From: Prinia subflava
Lineage: Eukaryota > Chordata > Aves > Passeriformes > Cisticolidae
Assembly (NCBI RefSeq): GCF_021018805.1
Contig: NC_086248.1
Coordinates: 55,247,485 to 55,311,484 of the forward strand
Reading direction: 5' to 3'
DNA length: 64,000 nucleotides
Below the pieces are notes generated by a model. That model was not told the origin of the DNA. It did no database searches and was given only the letters and a program-made list of their open reading frames with translations. This document shows positions 1 to 13,535 of the stretch, piece by piece (the first letter of the stretch is position 1; every line of letters starts with the position of its first letter). The position numbers were made by a program, and so were the translations under genes.

Positions 1-19
1 AAAAAAAAAAAAAAAAAAA
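1..19. repeat. poly-A tract at window edge
   Basis: Nineteen A residues open the window and may continue to the left. It could be a simple repeat or the tail of a retroposed copy. Confidence 0.8.
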
Positions 20-1960
20 GGATTGTGTATTTCATCCACGTGACACCGACACATTCATATGTGTCACATTATATGACACATACTTGGAATATTTACACGA
101 CTGATGAGCATAATTATAAACCAGGCTTTGACAGGAAAATGTATTTCAGGGGTTGGATTTTTTTGACATAGAATTCTTCTGTGCTGGAGATAATTAGTGC
201 TGCCTGCTATCCCCTTGTTCACAGTAGAATTTTTTCCCATATTACAAAGATTAGTCAGAGCTTATAAAAATCCTGTTCAGTGAAATCCAACTAGTAAAGA
301 ATGGTAGACCACATGTCTAATAAGAGGCAAAGAGAAAATCAAAATAAAAGTTGATTCATTTAAATAAGCATTTGAAAATCAATTCTGCATTTTGTTCTCA
401 GTATGAAATAGTTCATGATGAATATTGATTTTGATGACTACTTTTACTATTTTTGCTAGACTAGGAACTGTATTAAATGTTTACCTCTGAATAGGGATGA
501 GCAAACCAACTTGAAAAAAGTGTGTTTGCTGCTCTGAGCATTCTCTGAATCCTTGCTCATTTAGAGGATGAAACTCTGCATCCAGCCTGAGAGTCTGAAC
601 TTTAGCATCCATGGTTCCTCTGGTTTAGTCCTCATGTAAACTCTTCTTACATAGTGGCCTTTTCACAAGGAGTGTGCCATGCTATAAGAAAGGCAGTTCC
701 ACTGTCTGTCATCTGCAGGGTGCAATAAGTGCATAAATATGTTTTTAGAGACTGAGATGGGATAATTCCAGTTTCAACTGTAGTAGTGATGGAGGCATCC
801 CTTCTTCAGCATTATTTTTTCTCTGTTGCAGTATTGTGCAGTGCCTCAAAGACAGAAGAGTTAAAATATCTCATCCTGTCGTTACTTTTTCAATGCAATC
901 CCTCATGAATTATAGTCGTAGATTTTCTGGCTTGTTTCCTTCAGAGCAGACCAGAAGGGCCTGCTTTGGGTTGCTCTGCAAACCCCAAAGAGATTGTGAC
1001 TGAAGACAAGTGTCTGTCAGGAGCTGGGAGTAGGTGTCACTAGCAGAAACTCTGTGGCAGGAATCAGCAGCAAGATGGGAAATCCAGTGGGAAGGAAAAA
1101 AAAAATGTTCCTTCTTAGTAACTTTAAATAACATTGACCTTATATATATTTAACTTTTATGAATATGAGCACCAGTTTAATTTGCTCACACCACCATTAA
1201 AACATGTAGTTTGTACTTATTAAACCATCCATCTCTCTTTATGGTGGTACATCATCATATGTCATGGAGCAGTACCTTTTACTCTGCCAAAACAGAGGTT
1301 ATCTAAATTATACTTACAGGAAGATATTTGGGGTTTTTTTAAAATCAGACTTGATTCTCCATACCTTATAAACTTTACTTGTAATTTGAACATGAAGAAT
1401 GCCTTCCTTATAACAAAATGAGGCCTTTTCTTTTTTTTTTAATGAACAACTAGCAGTATGTGCTCACAGCTGAAGTGTCTCATTAGCATTTTACATATTT
1501 ACAGCTATTTTTCATTTCTATGACAGGATCTTCTCCCAGCTACATGCTATGCAATGTCTTCTCAAAGGTCTACTGCTGAAGCTGACATCAGCCCAGACTA
1601 ATCTTTCTCTTTTCCCTGATGCATGACTGTTCCAACTGCATGAAATTTGCTGGTGGATCCTTACATCTATGAGTAGGACAACCAAGAAAATGAAGCCAGG
1701 CCCAACCTGTGAACAAGGGAGGTAATTCAGGTTCATTCTTTCCCATGTAGGGCTCATGGCCAGCCCAAATGCAAGTCTCCATGCTCTTCCTGCTCCAGAG
1801 GGGAGCAAATGAACACATCACCCATGTACACATTGCTCTGATCATCTCCTGACTCTTTAAAACAGACTGAAATAAAATCCTGCCTTAGGTCAATAATAAC
1901 CACAGTAATTTTTAACCTTTCAGGATTGCTTCTGCTTATGAAACAAACTGTAATGTAACA
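20..1960. other. Non-coding, no recognised element
   Basis: AT-rich unique-looking DNA. The open frames here are short, overlap each other on both strands and show no family resemblance. I see no repeat boundary. Confidence 0.5.
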
Positions 1961-1964
1961 GGGA

Positions 1965-2100
1965 ATTGTGGTATCGCTGGACAATTGGGCTGGAAGAGAT
2001 GGCAGGAGGTCTTTGGCCCAGCCTCTCTGAGCAACCTGCACCCTTGCACAACTGTCCTCATGGTGAAAACTGTTTTCAGCATGTTTTCCCTCAAGCTTCT
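1965..2100 (-). mobile_element. Possible old CR1 fragment
   Basis: The phrase GGCTGGAAGAGATGGCAGGA with the following GGTCTTTGGCCCAGCC resembles the reverse complement of a CR1 3' region, but it is strongly diverged. The rest of 2100-2810 shows nothing I can name. Confidence 0.3.
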
Positions 2101-2811
2101 TAAACCTCATCACTCAGACTGTCTCCAGCTTGAGCAGAAGATGCATGCTCCGGTATGCATTCTACCAAATCCAAATCAAGGACATGACAGGAACACCTAT
2201 TGTTACTCTTTCTTCTGATATGAACCAAGGTGCAGCAGGGCAGGTGGAGGCTGGAGAGTGCCCAGTTCTTTCTCCAGCACAGGTCAGGAATAAGGTTGAT
2301 CAGGTTGGGTGTGCTCACCCTTTGGACCATTGGAAGTCCACCAGCTTAGATGTAGGTCCTGAAAAGCCAGAGAGCTGAGAAAAGTCTGTGTTGGTGCCTG
2401 TGTGGGAGACATGTTTCAGAACAGTGCTGCACCAGCACGGAAAACCAGCAGGTTCACTTCTGGAGAGATACCAAGTCTGTTCACCAGGCACATATTGTTT
2501 CTTTCCTGGGGACAGACAGTAAAATATTGGTAGACACAAGCCTCATATATATTATCAACTTGTCCTTGTCAGGTGAGAAGATAAATGAAGTAAACACAAT
2601 AAAATCTGTCTTGGCCAAGCACAGGGGTTAACAGCCTTGGCAAAACATACAGCAAGCTCTGGTGGCATAAACGATAGAAGGACTGTAGACCTAAATCACT
2701 TCTGAAGTGACACCTAATGCATCAGCAACAAGTGCCACAACTTAAGGAGCAGGGAAGAGCACCATCTATCGAAAGACAAAGGCAGTTACTGCTTTCCTTA
2801 GTCTTTCATGC

Positions 2812-3300
2812 AATCATTGGAAAAGACCTCTCAGACCACTGAGATCAGCTATTAACAGGGCACTGCCGAGCCCACCACTAAACCACGTCCCCAAATGTCA
2901 CATCCATTCTTTTCTTAAGTACCTCCAGGGAGGGTGACTCATCCTTCCTGGGCAGCCTTTTCCAATGCTCGACAACCCTTTCAATGAAGACATTTTTCCT
3001 TCTATCCAACCGAAACCTCCTCCGATGCAATTTGACACCATATCCTCTTGTCCTGTCACTTGTCACCTGGGAGAAGAGACTGACCCCCACCACATTATAC
3101 CCTCCTTTCAGGCAGTTGTAGAGAAAGACAAGATGTCCCCTGAGCCTCTTTTTCTCCAAGCTAAACAACCCCAGCTCCCTCAGCCACTCCTCATCAGACC
3201 TGTGCTCCAGACTTTTTACCAGCACCATTGCCCTTCTCTGGACTCGCTCCAGCACCTGTCTTGTGTTGAGGGGCACAAAACTGGACACTTTCAGTAGAGG
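2812..3300 (-). mobile_element. CR1 LINE 3' fragment
   Basis: The minus strand encodes a nearly open CR1 ORF2 tail. Readable parts are [39 protein letters not shown] and [20 protein letters not shown], the conserved end of CR1 reverse-transcriptase proteins. The 5' part is missing, as is usual for CR1 copies. The terminal octamer tail is degraded. Confidence 0.88.
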
Positions 3301-3496
3301 CTGCTCATTCACAGACAAACCAGCAGGTACTGGAGACTGTATGGGGAAGTTACCTAGCCTGTATTGACAATCGGCTGGATTGTGTCAGGGAGAGGAAAGG
3401 ATTACATTCCTCTCAAATCTTTAAGACATTCCTAGAACTCTGACATTCACAGCAGCCATATGTCTGAGTCCTGTATTCAGTCCTGTCTTTTAGCAA

Positions 3497-3625
3497 AATC
3501 ACAGAATATTCTGTGTTGGAAGGGACCCAGAAGGATTATAAAGTCCAACTCTTAAGTGAATGGCCTATACAGGGATCCAACCTGGTGTTATTAGCACCGT
3601 GCTCCAACCAACTGAGCTAATCTCC
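3497..3625 (-). mobile_element. TguSINE1-type SINE: tRNA-Ile head with CR1 tail
   Basis: Read on the minus strand, it begins with a tRNA-Ile-like head. The A box is TTAGCTCAGTTGG, the anticodon stem and loop is GGTGCTAATAACACC with AAT anticodon, and the B box is degraded to GGTTGGATCCC. It then passes into a CR1-like tail (GGGTCCCTTCCAACACAG) ending ATTCTGTGATT. This is the composition of TguSINE1 of songbirds, recalled rather than searched. It supports a passerine source. It is not a working tRNA gene. Confidence 0.78.
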
Positions 3626-3639
3626 AGCTAAGCTAACTC

Positions 3640-6340
3640 ATTAAACTTTTAAAATATTTTGGAATAAGAAAAGGCTAAAGGGGAATTTAGTTAAAGATTA
3701 ATCAATAATACTATTAATGCAATGGATTGGGAATCAGCCAAGAAATCACTCATTTGGGTTGACCTTTCCTACTATTGTAGTAGTGTGCTCTTCCACCTAT
3801 CATCAGTCCTTTGCTCTCCACTTAAATATGCTCTTAGAATAAAATAAACCTCAGATTTACATTTCTAGACTTTTTTGGTCATGAGTTTATGTTATTTCAT
3901 AGTTTGGCTTTTTAGAACACTTGCTAAATTTGCTTGTAATATGAAGCTGCAGTAATCCACCATCCTCCCACACTGCAGTCTGTTCTAGCCTACACCACAT
4001 AAAAACTCCTTTGCTGTCACGGGGTGGGAACTGTGCACTGAGGAATCTAAAATAGATTCAAGAGGAAAAGAAGAGCTACAAAGAAAAATGGGAAGATACT
4101 CTGAGTGTTCTGTTCTGTACACAGCACAAACTGTATGTTCACATCACCATGTCTTTTGAAAAGATTGGCCCTTTACAAGGAAATTCAGGATAATCTTACC
4201 ATTTTGATACAACTTTTGAAAAATATAACCTTATTAAAGATTAACTTCTAAACTCTGGTCAGCTCAACAAGCACAGTATTACCAGCTCTGGAAAAAAGGA
4301 ATAACAGGTCTCAAACCAGAAATGCAGCCATTGTATTTAAAAAATCTGGCCTGTGTGTATTACTTGCACAGTGGAAAGTACCAATCTCCACAACACAACC
4401 ATTGCTAAAGACAGCATAATCCCATAAAGAGCACTATCTGCTTGCTTCCTTAGCTTCTGGTACTTCACTAAGCATTTTAGCAAAATTATATTGTGACATC
4501 TGATTCACTCACACCATGATCCAAATGAAATCAATACATGACATGGTAGCATAGTTTTTCTTCTTTTACTTGGAAGCAATTTTTAAACTACACTAAAGAC
4601 TTGCCAAAGAGATGGTTCTGTTAGATTTGCAAATATAAGACACACCAGGAATGAAAAGTAGGATCATATCAGTGTTCTACTGTTGCCATGAATTTTCCTG
4701 GTTTGCTGAGCGTTCATATTAAAGGAGAAACGTGCAGTTTCTCACGCTGGTGAATTGTAAACACAGGACCATGTTTTGTAAATATTGGCAATGTTATAAA
4801 TACTTTCTCCAAGAGAAGGGGAGGTTGAATGACAGCCTCCTAGACCAATGTGACAGGAGAGGTAGCGATACCCTTCTCCAATCTATGGTCACCTTGCCAC
4901 AGATATATAATGGAAAAATAAACTAAGGGCAAGGTCTTCTGCCCTGCTGCTGTTGTTGCACCCAGATCTGTGTCCCCAGTCTGTGTTCCTGGTTGGGCCT
5001 CCACGGTGATATTCTACCTTTCAGAAATATAATTCATGTATTTTTTTTAAGAAGTACAGAAATTCTCAGGTTAAGCTTTATAGGCAAATCAGGAACAAAG
5101 CCTGATCAGCTGATCAGTTCAATGACGTATTGTAAATTAATTTCCCATTTCCAAAAGATTGCCACAAAATCAGAACACAACTCTGACCCAAGCTAAAAAG
5201 AAACTTCAAACCATAAAAATTTAGCAAAATCATTAATTAAAAAAACCCATACAGTTTATAAGTGATTTTGTTTTGTTTTAAACAAAGTATTCCAATTTTA
5301 ATTTGTCTAGCAAGTATGCAACATTTTAAACACTATACCAAAACCTCATTTAGAAAGGGAAAAAAAATTATGATGAATAATTTTTATTCTTTCTGTTCAG
5401 TGCAGTGCAAGATACTTTCAAGAAATTATTGACTTCTGACAGAGAAGCGACCTCCTTCAGAGCCATCTGACTGCAATTGCCTCTGATCTCCCAGCTCATG
5501 TCCTGCTGGGTAAGACGTGTTTCTCACACACAGCAATCCTACTGTCAAGCTGACAGCAAACATGCACTGACTATTAGGGAAAGCCTTTGTGTGGACTCGA
5601 TGCACAAAACCTGTCCTTACCCAGTGGCTCCAGTGTCACATTTTTCTCTATGTTGGACTGACACAGCCTCTGCAGCATGGCACTCTGTCTGCAGGATCTC
5701 TGGACACAGCAAACCTCTGCAGCTGTAGGTGCCTTTGGGCACTTGCACCATCTGCTGTTTCTGGCTCCCAGCTTAGCACAGACTATTTTATTTTTGAAAG
5801 ACAGAAGTATCAGGTCAGGCTTCTGAATTGCTTGAAAGGAAATTGAGTGATTCTTATGGACTATGATCTGCAGAAGGCCATGATGCAGATATAGACATGG
5901 CCTCCTGTAAAATTGATGAGCTGCATTAAGACCAGCAGTTCTCCAAGCATCTAATGTGGCAGTTTGCTGTTTTTCAGTAATGATATGTAGAGGCAGAAGA
6001 ATGCATAATCTGTGCTTTGTAACCTATGATGCTAGAAGAGCATTGCATTCTTCCTGTGGTAAGGCCTCCGAGTCACTACATTTAACCACACTGAACTCTT
6101 GCTGGTGTTACTGGTGACACTCATGGCTAGAAATGACACCCAGCTCCCAGTTTGGGACTTGGCAAGTGGCTCAGTTCCCCCTCAGGTAATGGCCAATGGC
6201 CTTGGTGGTTTCAAGATAGTTACAGAGCACAAAGACAAACCCTTGTGGTATCCTGGTTTGCGCAGCATGGGAAGGAAGGGTGAAAAGCTTTGTGCTGTTG
6301 AAGCTGACCTTTATGTGCAGGTATCTGCACCAGTTTTCTT
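3640..6340. other. Non-coding, no recognised element
   Basis: Mixed AT-rich sequence with only short unrelated open frames on both strands. No repeat or RNA gene was recognised. Confidence 0.5.
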
Positions 6341-6347
6341 CAGTTGT

Positions 6348-6393
6348 GGAAAGCTAAGCAGACCTCTTCTGGAAAGCTAAGCAGACCTCTTCC
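6348..6393. repeat. 23-bp direct tandem duplication
   Basis: Two adjacent copies of a 23-bp unit that begins GGAAAGCTAAGCAGACC, differing only at the last base. It is probably a recent slippage duplication. Confidence 0.9.
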
Positions 6394-6736
6394 CAGAAGA
6401 CTCAGCTGCATCTGTATCTTCCAGATACTTACAAGGTGCTCACATGCTCTCCACCCTCACAGGAAACCTCAGGTGAATAGAAATCCTGAATCTGTGACTG
6501 GATAGAGGTAGCAACCCCAGCACAGGGAGAGCTGAAACACTCTGGTCTACAAGAGGAGAACAGAAAAGAGCTCTATAAATTTAAGATAATATCCAGAAAA
6601 ACAGAGCCAACTGCAATTTAACAAATGAAAAATTATACACAAGACAATGGTTAGCAGGTGCCCTGCAAAAAAACCCCAACATCCTAAAGTTGATCACAGC
6701 CTGAGAGCAAGTTAAAAAATAGTCATCATCCTCAGG

Positions 6737-6757
6737 AAAAAAAAAAAAAAAAAAAAA
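6737..6757 (+). repeat. poly-A tract (21 A)
   Basis: An uninterrupted run of 21 A. No target-site duplication or retroposed body was recognised upstream. Confidence 0.9.
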
Positions 6758-6759
6758 GG

Positions 6760-9700
6760 AACCTCACCTCAGAATGTAAAAAAGGGAGTATTTGTTACCT
6801 ATAGTAAAACATAATTCCTTTGGTTTACTCAGTATTAGTGAGACCTGACTGTAGAACCAATCCCAGTGTTGGTACTTCAGGGAAGCAACTGATCAATGGA
6901 AAAAAAGTCAGCCAAAGAGCAACAGGAATTACAAACAGTCTAGAAAGCATGAGCTACAAAGAAAGTTGGAAGCAATGCAAATTGTTTGTCCTAGATAATA
7001 AAAGATGCAGAAATGATCTGACACAAGTCATGCTAAGAGAAAAGCAGTAATTTGCTCACAACATTCACTACAGAGAAGGCAAGTAGTAAACTGTCTCAAG
7101 GAGACAAAAGATCAACATTAAAACATCAGAGGAGAATGGTGAAGCTCTGAAATTTATATGTTAATATTTTTCACTCATACCTACACTGTGTGCCCTTATT
7201 TACAGGCACAGAAGGCCTCTGTTGAAATTTCTTCTGCAAGATTACTTCCTATCCATTCCACTGGCAGGTGCACTGAAAGATTGATCATGAAGCTGAAGCA
7301 AATAGTCAGCTGTTTCTGAGAAGTTAATGCTGCCCTTCACTATGTTACGTGGTGAAACTACATCATAGCAAAAAATATCTTACAGGAAGATGTTCCTACT
7401 GTGCACTGCCAGTGCAGATTTTGCTAAACCTGCATCCAAAGACCGGCCAGACACAGACACATCTGGCACCTAACTAGTAATATTACCACACTTCTTAAAG
7501 ATGATTGCCAAAACAAGTCAGTGAAGTTAATAAATTGGTTAGTGTATAAAGAAAATTAACACCTTTGGAGCCAAAGGCTGGAAAATGAGGGAATGCCTTC
7601 ACCATTGTAGCTCTGTGGAAGAGGCAGAAATTAATTTATTTGGGAAGAAGCGTGTACTAGGTGAGAAAAAAAATGTAAGAGGCTCTATTACCACTGAGAG
7701 GATGGTATTTAATAGGTACAACAGATATTTTGCTTTAGCATCCTCCTCTTGTGACATGGTCAGCTGAAAAAAAAATAGAAATATACATTTCAAAATGAGA
7801 TTGTGTACAACTGAAGTAGGTAGATCAGTCACCCAGTAACTTGACATTAATCTGTTTTCTAGTGCAGTATTGAGGTCTATCTTTTGTTGTTCATGAAACA
7901 CATCATTATGGGTGAACTGGATGCTACTTTCAGTGTAGAATACTTGCTCTAAAGTACTGATTTCTTCTTGTGTTTCATTGAGTGTAAAACTCAAGCTGTT
8001 TTTTAAGAACAAAAGTCTTAATAAAATGAAGGATTTGCTCCTTTAAATGTCCATTGACATGAGTGAAAGTCTTTTGCACCTTCCATTGTACAGCCCTCAG
8101 CAGGTGTTGGTTTTCCTTTCTGCCAATCCCTCTAACTAAGGTGTTGAATCCTAAAATATGGATCCAAAAATCTATTGTAGAACAGATTGTGAACAGCAGC
8201 TCTTTCATACAAACCATTAAGGGACGAGTGATTGAATACGGACGAGTCTTCACCCAGCAGCAGAAGCATCAAAGCTGCAACAGAACTTGTGACCTCTGAG
8301 CAAGTCACCACCAAGTGATTAGACAAACATTCTTCCTTTCCTTCTATATTGGGAGCATTACCTCCTGATGGAATAATGATTCTAATTGTGATAGCAGCTG
8401 TGACAATTACAGAAAATAGAGGTCACAATGCATCATTGCTAATTCCACTGCAGTGTCTGTACCCTCAGCTGGAGGTTTCCCTTCATTTCAGAAGCTGAGC
8501 ATCACCCAATGAATAATTACAGCTTTACTACTATTCCTCACACAGTGAAATGATTTAAACTGAAATCTCTGCGATCATTGTTTCATTTCAGGCTTTTGAA
8601 CAAATGTCATCTGAAAGGGCTAGGCAAAAATCCTGGTTACCAAAGGTAGCATTTGAATGAAGCAAAATGTCATTGTATATACAGAGGAGTTCATTCAGAT
8701 TGTCAGCTAACTACATTTTAAATAATGTCCTCAGAGCACTTAGGGTCAACCTGCTTTTTGAAAACTCCATTTGCTATTCTATCAAATGAATTTTGCATCT
8801 TGGAAATGAGTCAGATTTCTACTTACCTGGAAATAACGTGGCAGAGGTCAACATACTTGAATTAATGTATGAGATTTTCACTTATTGCTTCTGACCTCTG
8901 AAGCCCTTTTCAGTTCCTTTCGGTGCACCTGCCCAATCAGATTATTTTCAGTCACTGAGTTTTTGTCCAAACATCAGCCTGGCTGGATTTGGGCTGTCCC
9001 TGCAGGTATCTCTGTGGGCTTCTAGGAAGGGTCAGGCTGCTTGTTTTTTCACAGCTGCACAGACTAATGCAGAACATGTTCCTCTGTCTCATGCAGTCTG
9101 TTGTAAGAGCTTTTTGACCCCACTCTTCACCTCCAAGATTTCTGGTGAGAAATACGTTTCCTCTCTTCCATTCTTGGTGATCATCACTATTTTTGGAAAC
9201 ACAGCTCAGGAGAAGCTCAGGTCTCCATGCTGTGTGCTGCGGCAGGGCAACACAGCCCACGTAAAATAGTGTCCCTGTTAGGAGAAGGAAATGTCCACCT
9301 CCAGAACACACCCTTTTGAGCTGACATCTAATTGAATGCATTCTCAGCCAAAGAGCCCTGGGCCTTAAAACTCTTAAAACCCAAGGGAAGCCTTGAGGAC
9401 TGTAGGATAAGAAAATTAATTAGACACTTAGACATTAACTTGTACTTCAACTAAATCCCTCTTGTTTTAACTCCTCTTTCTCTTGCCACTACACTTGATT
9501 GGTTGTCCATCAATACATTTTATCTGATGATGGGATCATTGTTCACACGACCAGCCATGCAGATTTACTTGTGTCACATCTGGAGACACTTCTCTTGAGC
9601 AGGACAAAAAATACCCCAATGAACTCTCCATAGATTGGAGCTCAAAAGTGCAGCTCATGCTGATGTGACTCCACACCTCCCTCTCTTTGCCTGTAAGATG

Positions 9701-10500
9701 TCTATGAGTGACATCTTTGCTGCAGTGAGAGTAGCCCTAAATCCTGACTGTACTTGAAACAGATGATGCCAGGATTTTTTTTTTTTTGTACCTAGAAAAT
9801 TACCATCCAAGAGTCAGAAAGGGTGATGTAAAATGTGAGAATGTTCATGATTGCTGCAGTCAGAAACAGGGATAGGAGAAGTTTCAGCTGATGCCAAGGG
9901 ATGAAAACATGGTTTGTTTGGGCAGGGAATACAGGCTGCTGGGTGGGGGAGACAGGCACCCTTCCTTGAAGGATCATCACAGCTTTGTGCCATGTAGATA
10001 AATCTACCTGCTGCTGTTTTTGGAGGTGTCTCTAGGTTTTGGCCTTTTGGCAAGATGGATCCCATTGGGAAAAGAAAGTAGCCAAGAGAGGCATTGGCTG
10101 AGGAGAAGGAAAAGAGATAGGAACGAGGAGTGTCTTTTTCACCATTTCCTCACTGCTGGTTTTGAGCTGTGCAAAGGAATTTATCATTAAGCTAGTGATC
10201 CCTCACAGAAGTCCCTGGCCTTATCTATAGGAGAAATGTCTGTGTTGCAGATTTCAGGGGTCTCTGGCTGAGCAACAACAGCTTCACAGACATAAAGAGG
10301 AGAACAGGTTGTAATACTTAAAGCTAAATGCACTGACATGTGAAGTGTGATCTTGGAGTTATTGACCAGTCAACATAAAAAGGTTAAAAATGTCACTAAA
10401 TCTAAACAGAAAAACATAACAGGATGCTTGTTGGGCATTTTCATTGCATAGAAGATTGGGTTCTCTTATCACAACACTGATTTTATCTCTAATTTAAATC
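6760..10500. other. Non-coding; possible conserved element near 8.4-8.6 kb
   Basis: No gene was recognised. The longest open frames (minus 7599-8012 and 8952-9341) match no family I know and have no supporting splice or start context. The part around 8380-8600 has several TAAT-core and octamer-like motifs and may be a regulatory element. Confidence 0.4.
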
Positions 10501-10506
10501 AGAAAA

Positions 10507-10870
10507 CCACAGAATCATAAAATAACTTAATTTGGAAGCAATTTGTTCCTAATTTCCACCAGAGAAAAGCTATCTTCAAAGTTAGAGTATATCTGAGCTT
10601 CAGTACCTCTGAGGATGCACAGCCTCACTGGCATCTTTCCCAGACCTGACCAAACTTGCTGTCAGACTTCTTTCTCCCTATGTTCAATCATTAATTTTCT
10701 TGTTGCATCCTGTGTTGGTTGTCTCCTGTCCTTTCAGTGTGCACCTCTAAGAGAAGTATGGCTGCGAGGTTCCCAACACTTCCCACACTGTGGCTGGTTG
10801 AGGACACAGCTCCCTCTTCTCCTGGCTGAACAAGCCCATCCCTCTCAGCCTCTCCCCCTATGTCACAAGC
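10507..10870 (-). mobile_element. Degraded CR1 fragment
   Basis: It starts ACAGAATCATAAAATAA like an inverted CR1 tail. Near its other end is CTGGCTGAACAAGCCCATCC, close to the inverted CR1 phrase found in better-kept copies in this window. The middle is poorly preserved. Confidence 0.5.
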
Positions 10871-10889
10871 TTGTGTGTTCCTAACCAAA

Positions 10890-13060
10890 ACCTAAATATT
10901 CCTGTTCCAAACCAAGAACATGTATCAAGCTCATGTGTGAGAGCATCTCTCTGCAGTGTGAGCACAAAGACAATATCAAGAAGATATACTTAAAATGTGA
11001 ACAAAGGCAGAACAGAAAGAGAAGAATGGCTTCAGTGTATTCATCTGTGTTAAGGACATCGATCACTGCCACTACTCCCCTGCAGCAGGTATCCGTTACC
11101 TTCAGTGGAGTCAAGGCTGCTTTTTAAATTACCACTCACCCTATTTTGTACTATATGTTGGCAATTTGTATGCGAACTTATATATTTTTCCTCAACATTT
11201 TGGTTAAGTAAATTATAATTTTAATTCTAATTTAATTCTGAAATAGCTTTAGCAGCTTTACCAAGAATAACACTCCATTTACCCTATACCAAACACGACC
11301 ATCTAAAAATAGCCCTCATTACATTTGCAGGTATTTTGAGCAGCTGCAGGAAAGTTTTGTCTCTGTGCAAATAGGAAATGAATGCATTTGTTTCACATCA
11401 ATACCTTACTAATGGCCATATCCACAGTCCACTGAAACCAAAAGCCTGAGGCTCGCTGGGTGTGGTGGTCTCTGGATTGGACCTCCAGCTACTGAAGTCT
11501 GAGTAATCTGTTGGAAGAGTGAACATCTGAGCCCTCTGAAAGCTGCTTTAATCAAGCCTTTTAAGAGTCAAACAATCATATATGCCACCACTTTCTAGTT
11601 TCCATTTGACATCCCCACTTCTCATCACCATGACAACATAGCAATGTGACCTATTGTAGACTCTTCTAAAAATTCAGAGCAAAGTATTACCAGCTTGCTA
11701 ATGCTGATTTAAACCTTTCTAAACAAAGGGAACAGCAAAGCTTCTGTTTGCTAGAAAGTGCAAATGCACAGGGTTTCCAGGGTTCCTGGTAACCAGAAGT
11801 CTGCAATACTTTCAGAAAAAATGTTAATCAAAAAGAAGTACTCTCCTGTTCAGGCAGAGAAATGATGATGTTTCTTTTTCTTTCACTCTCTTAAATCACT
11901 GCTTTTAGTATTTGAAATTGAGAGGTTTGGTATAAGAATATTAAGAAACTACTACATTTTGGAATATATCCATCAGTTTAAAATACAAGCTTGCAATGAA
12001 ATGATTAATAGATTTTAAATATGATTTAACTAAAATTATGCAAGATTTAAAGACTCTGAAATAGATTATTTTCTTCCCTGAAGCCCTATGTGCCATGTAT
12101 AATTTAATAAAAATATTCTGTTTATTTATCTATGAATTTATATAATAAACAGGGTCAATTTAAAACAAGGAGACTGATTTCATAGATGTATTAACTGCCT
12201 CCTAAAATATATATGATCTTCAAAACCTTGATCGCTACAACCCTCCAAGCATCACCCTTTCCTGGTTTTTGACACTCCTTCTAAAAAACTCCTTGGATTC
12301 CTGCCTGGGGAATCAAAGCCCCACAAATTCCCCTTCTCAGGCAGATCCCTTCTCTCCTTGCTCCTGCTGTGGCGCCTGCTGGGGTTTCTACAATCACTCT
12401 GTCACATCTGGTGAACAAGAGTTTCATATTGCACAGTGGGATCCTGTCCTATTTTCTACCTTAATCACTTATTAGAAGTCTCACCTGAGACAGGAAGAAT
12501 AAGATTATTCTCTCTGTTGTTTGCATCATGTGAGACCCACATCTCCTATGTAGTTGCGGATGACAGTCGTGAGATACTCTGCAATTTACCAGAGAGCTCC
12601 TCGAGCCTTCCCGTTTAATCTACACCATTTTGCATGCAGAGAGGAATTGCAAATATCACTATTAGCTATTTTACATCTTCCTTGCTGTATTATCTTGAAC
12701 TAGGTCTTAGATATTTAATCAGCCCAGTGAATTCGATCAGTACTTTAATGGCCTAGAGAGAAACATGACTAAAAATTAGATATGGCAGTGTCCTGTTGTC
12801 CAGGAATACTGTAGGTGCCAACTTCCACCTGGGTTCTTACACAGAGCTGTTCCTGAAAACATGATACTGCTGCTTTCCAAAAGGCCCCATGAGGGCCACG
12901 TGGACCTGAATGTTGGATCAGACATGAAAGCTGCAAGAACTTCAGGGAAGGTTAGACATAAAACATTCCTTCAACATCCTTGAATTATTGGCCTTTGCAA
13001 TACCAAGTTATGGAAGTCCTCAGAGGGAAGGGAAAAGCCTTAACATTTAATCTGGCAATT
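10890..13060. other. Non-coding, no recognised element
   Basis: AT-rich sequence, very low in GC around 11.9-12.2 kb. Only short open frames; nothing recognised. Confidence 0.5.
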
Positions 13061-13061
13061 C

Positions 13062-13210
13062 ACAGAATCACAGTAAAATTTAGGGTGGAGGTCACCTAGT
13101 CCAATCTCCTACAGTAAATTTAGCTACTTGTCATGTAAACTGCAACACCTTCACTGAGAACAAGATCCTAAGGCAAAGTTATCCTATGCAGTGAAGTCTT
13201 GAGGTTTCCC
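13062..13210 (-). mobile_element. Degraded CR1 3' end
   Basis: It begins CACAGAATCACAGTAAAA then GAGGTCACCTAGTCCAATC, an inverted CR1 tail. The body fades quickly. Confidence 0.5.
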
Positions 13211-13464
13211 AGTGGCTTCCATACTCAGGTGGACCAGACATCCAGTTCAGCTGTGTGGGCCCAGAGCTGAAGCATCAAGCAGATGCTTGGGATATCTGCC
13301 ATTCTAGCATCAGCAATGCTGCTCAAAGGCCCCACCTGGGAGTCGGCATGAATCCTCTTTGCCATGGTACCCTACTACCATTGAAAACCAAGCCTACACA
13401 GGCCCTAAAAAGACCTCTGCCTGGACTCAACTGCAAATCTCCTCGAAGTCAGTATTAAAGTGTT

Positions 13465-13535
13465 AAACTTAGGTCAAAGCTTGAACTTGATGACCTTGTA
13501 GGTCTTTTCCAGCCTTAGATTCTATGAATCTATAA
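13465..13535 (+). mobile_element. CR1 3' end, plus strand
   Basis: CTTGATGACCTTGTAGGTC followed by TTTTCCAGCC and ending TCTATGAATCTATAA is the typical CR1 3' tail with imperfect octamers. No longer body is recognised upstream. Confidence 0.65.

Noticed and set aside
3548..3625. tRNA-Ile gene on the minus strand
   Set aside because: The acceptor stem and B box are degraded and the sequence runs straight into a CR1-like tail, so it is the head of a SINE.
8952..9341. 129-residue minus-strand open frame
   Set aside because: No family resemblance, no exon-like boundaries and poor codon regularity; length is possible by chance in 64 kb.
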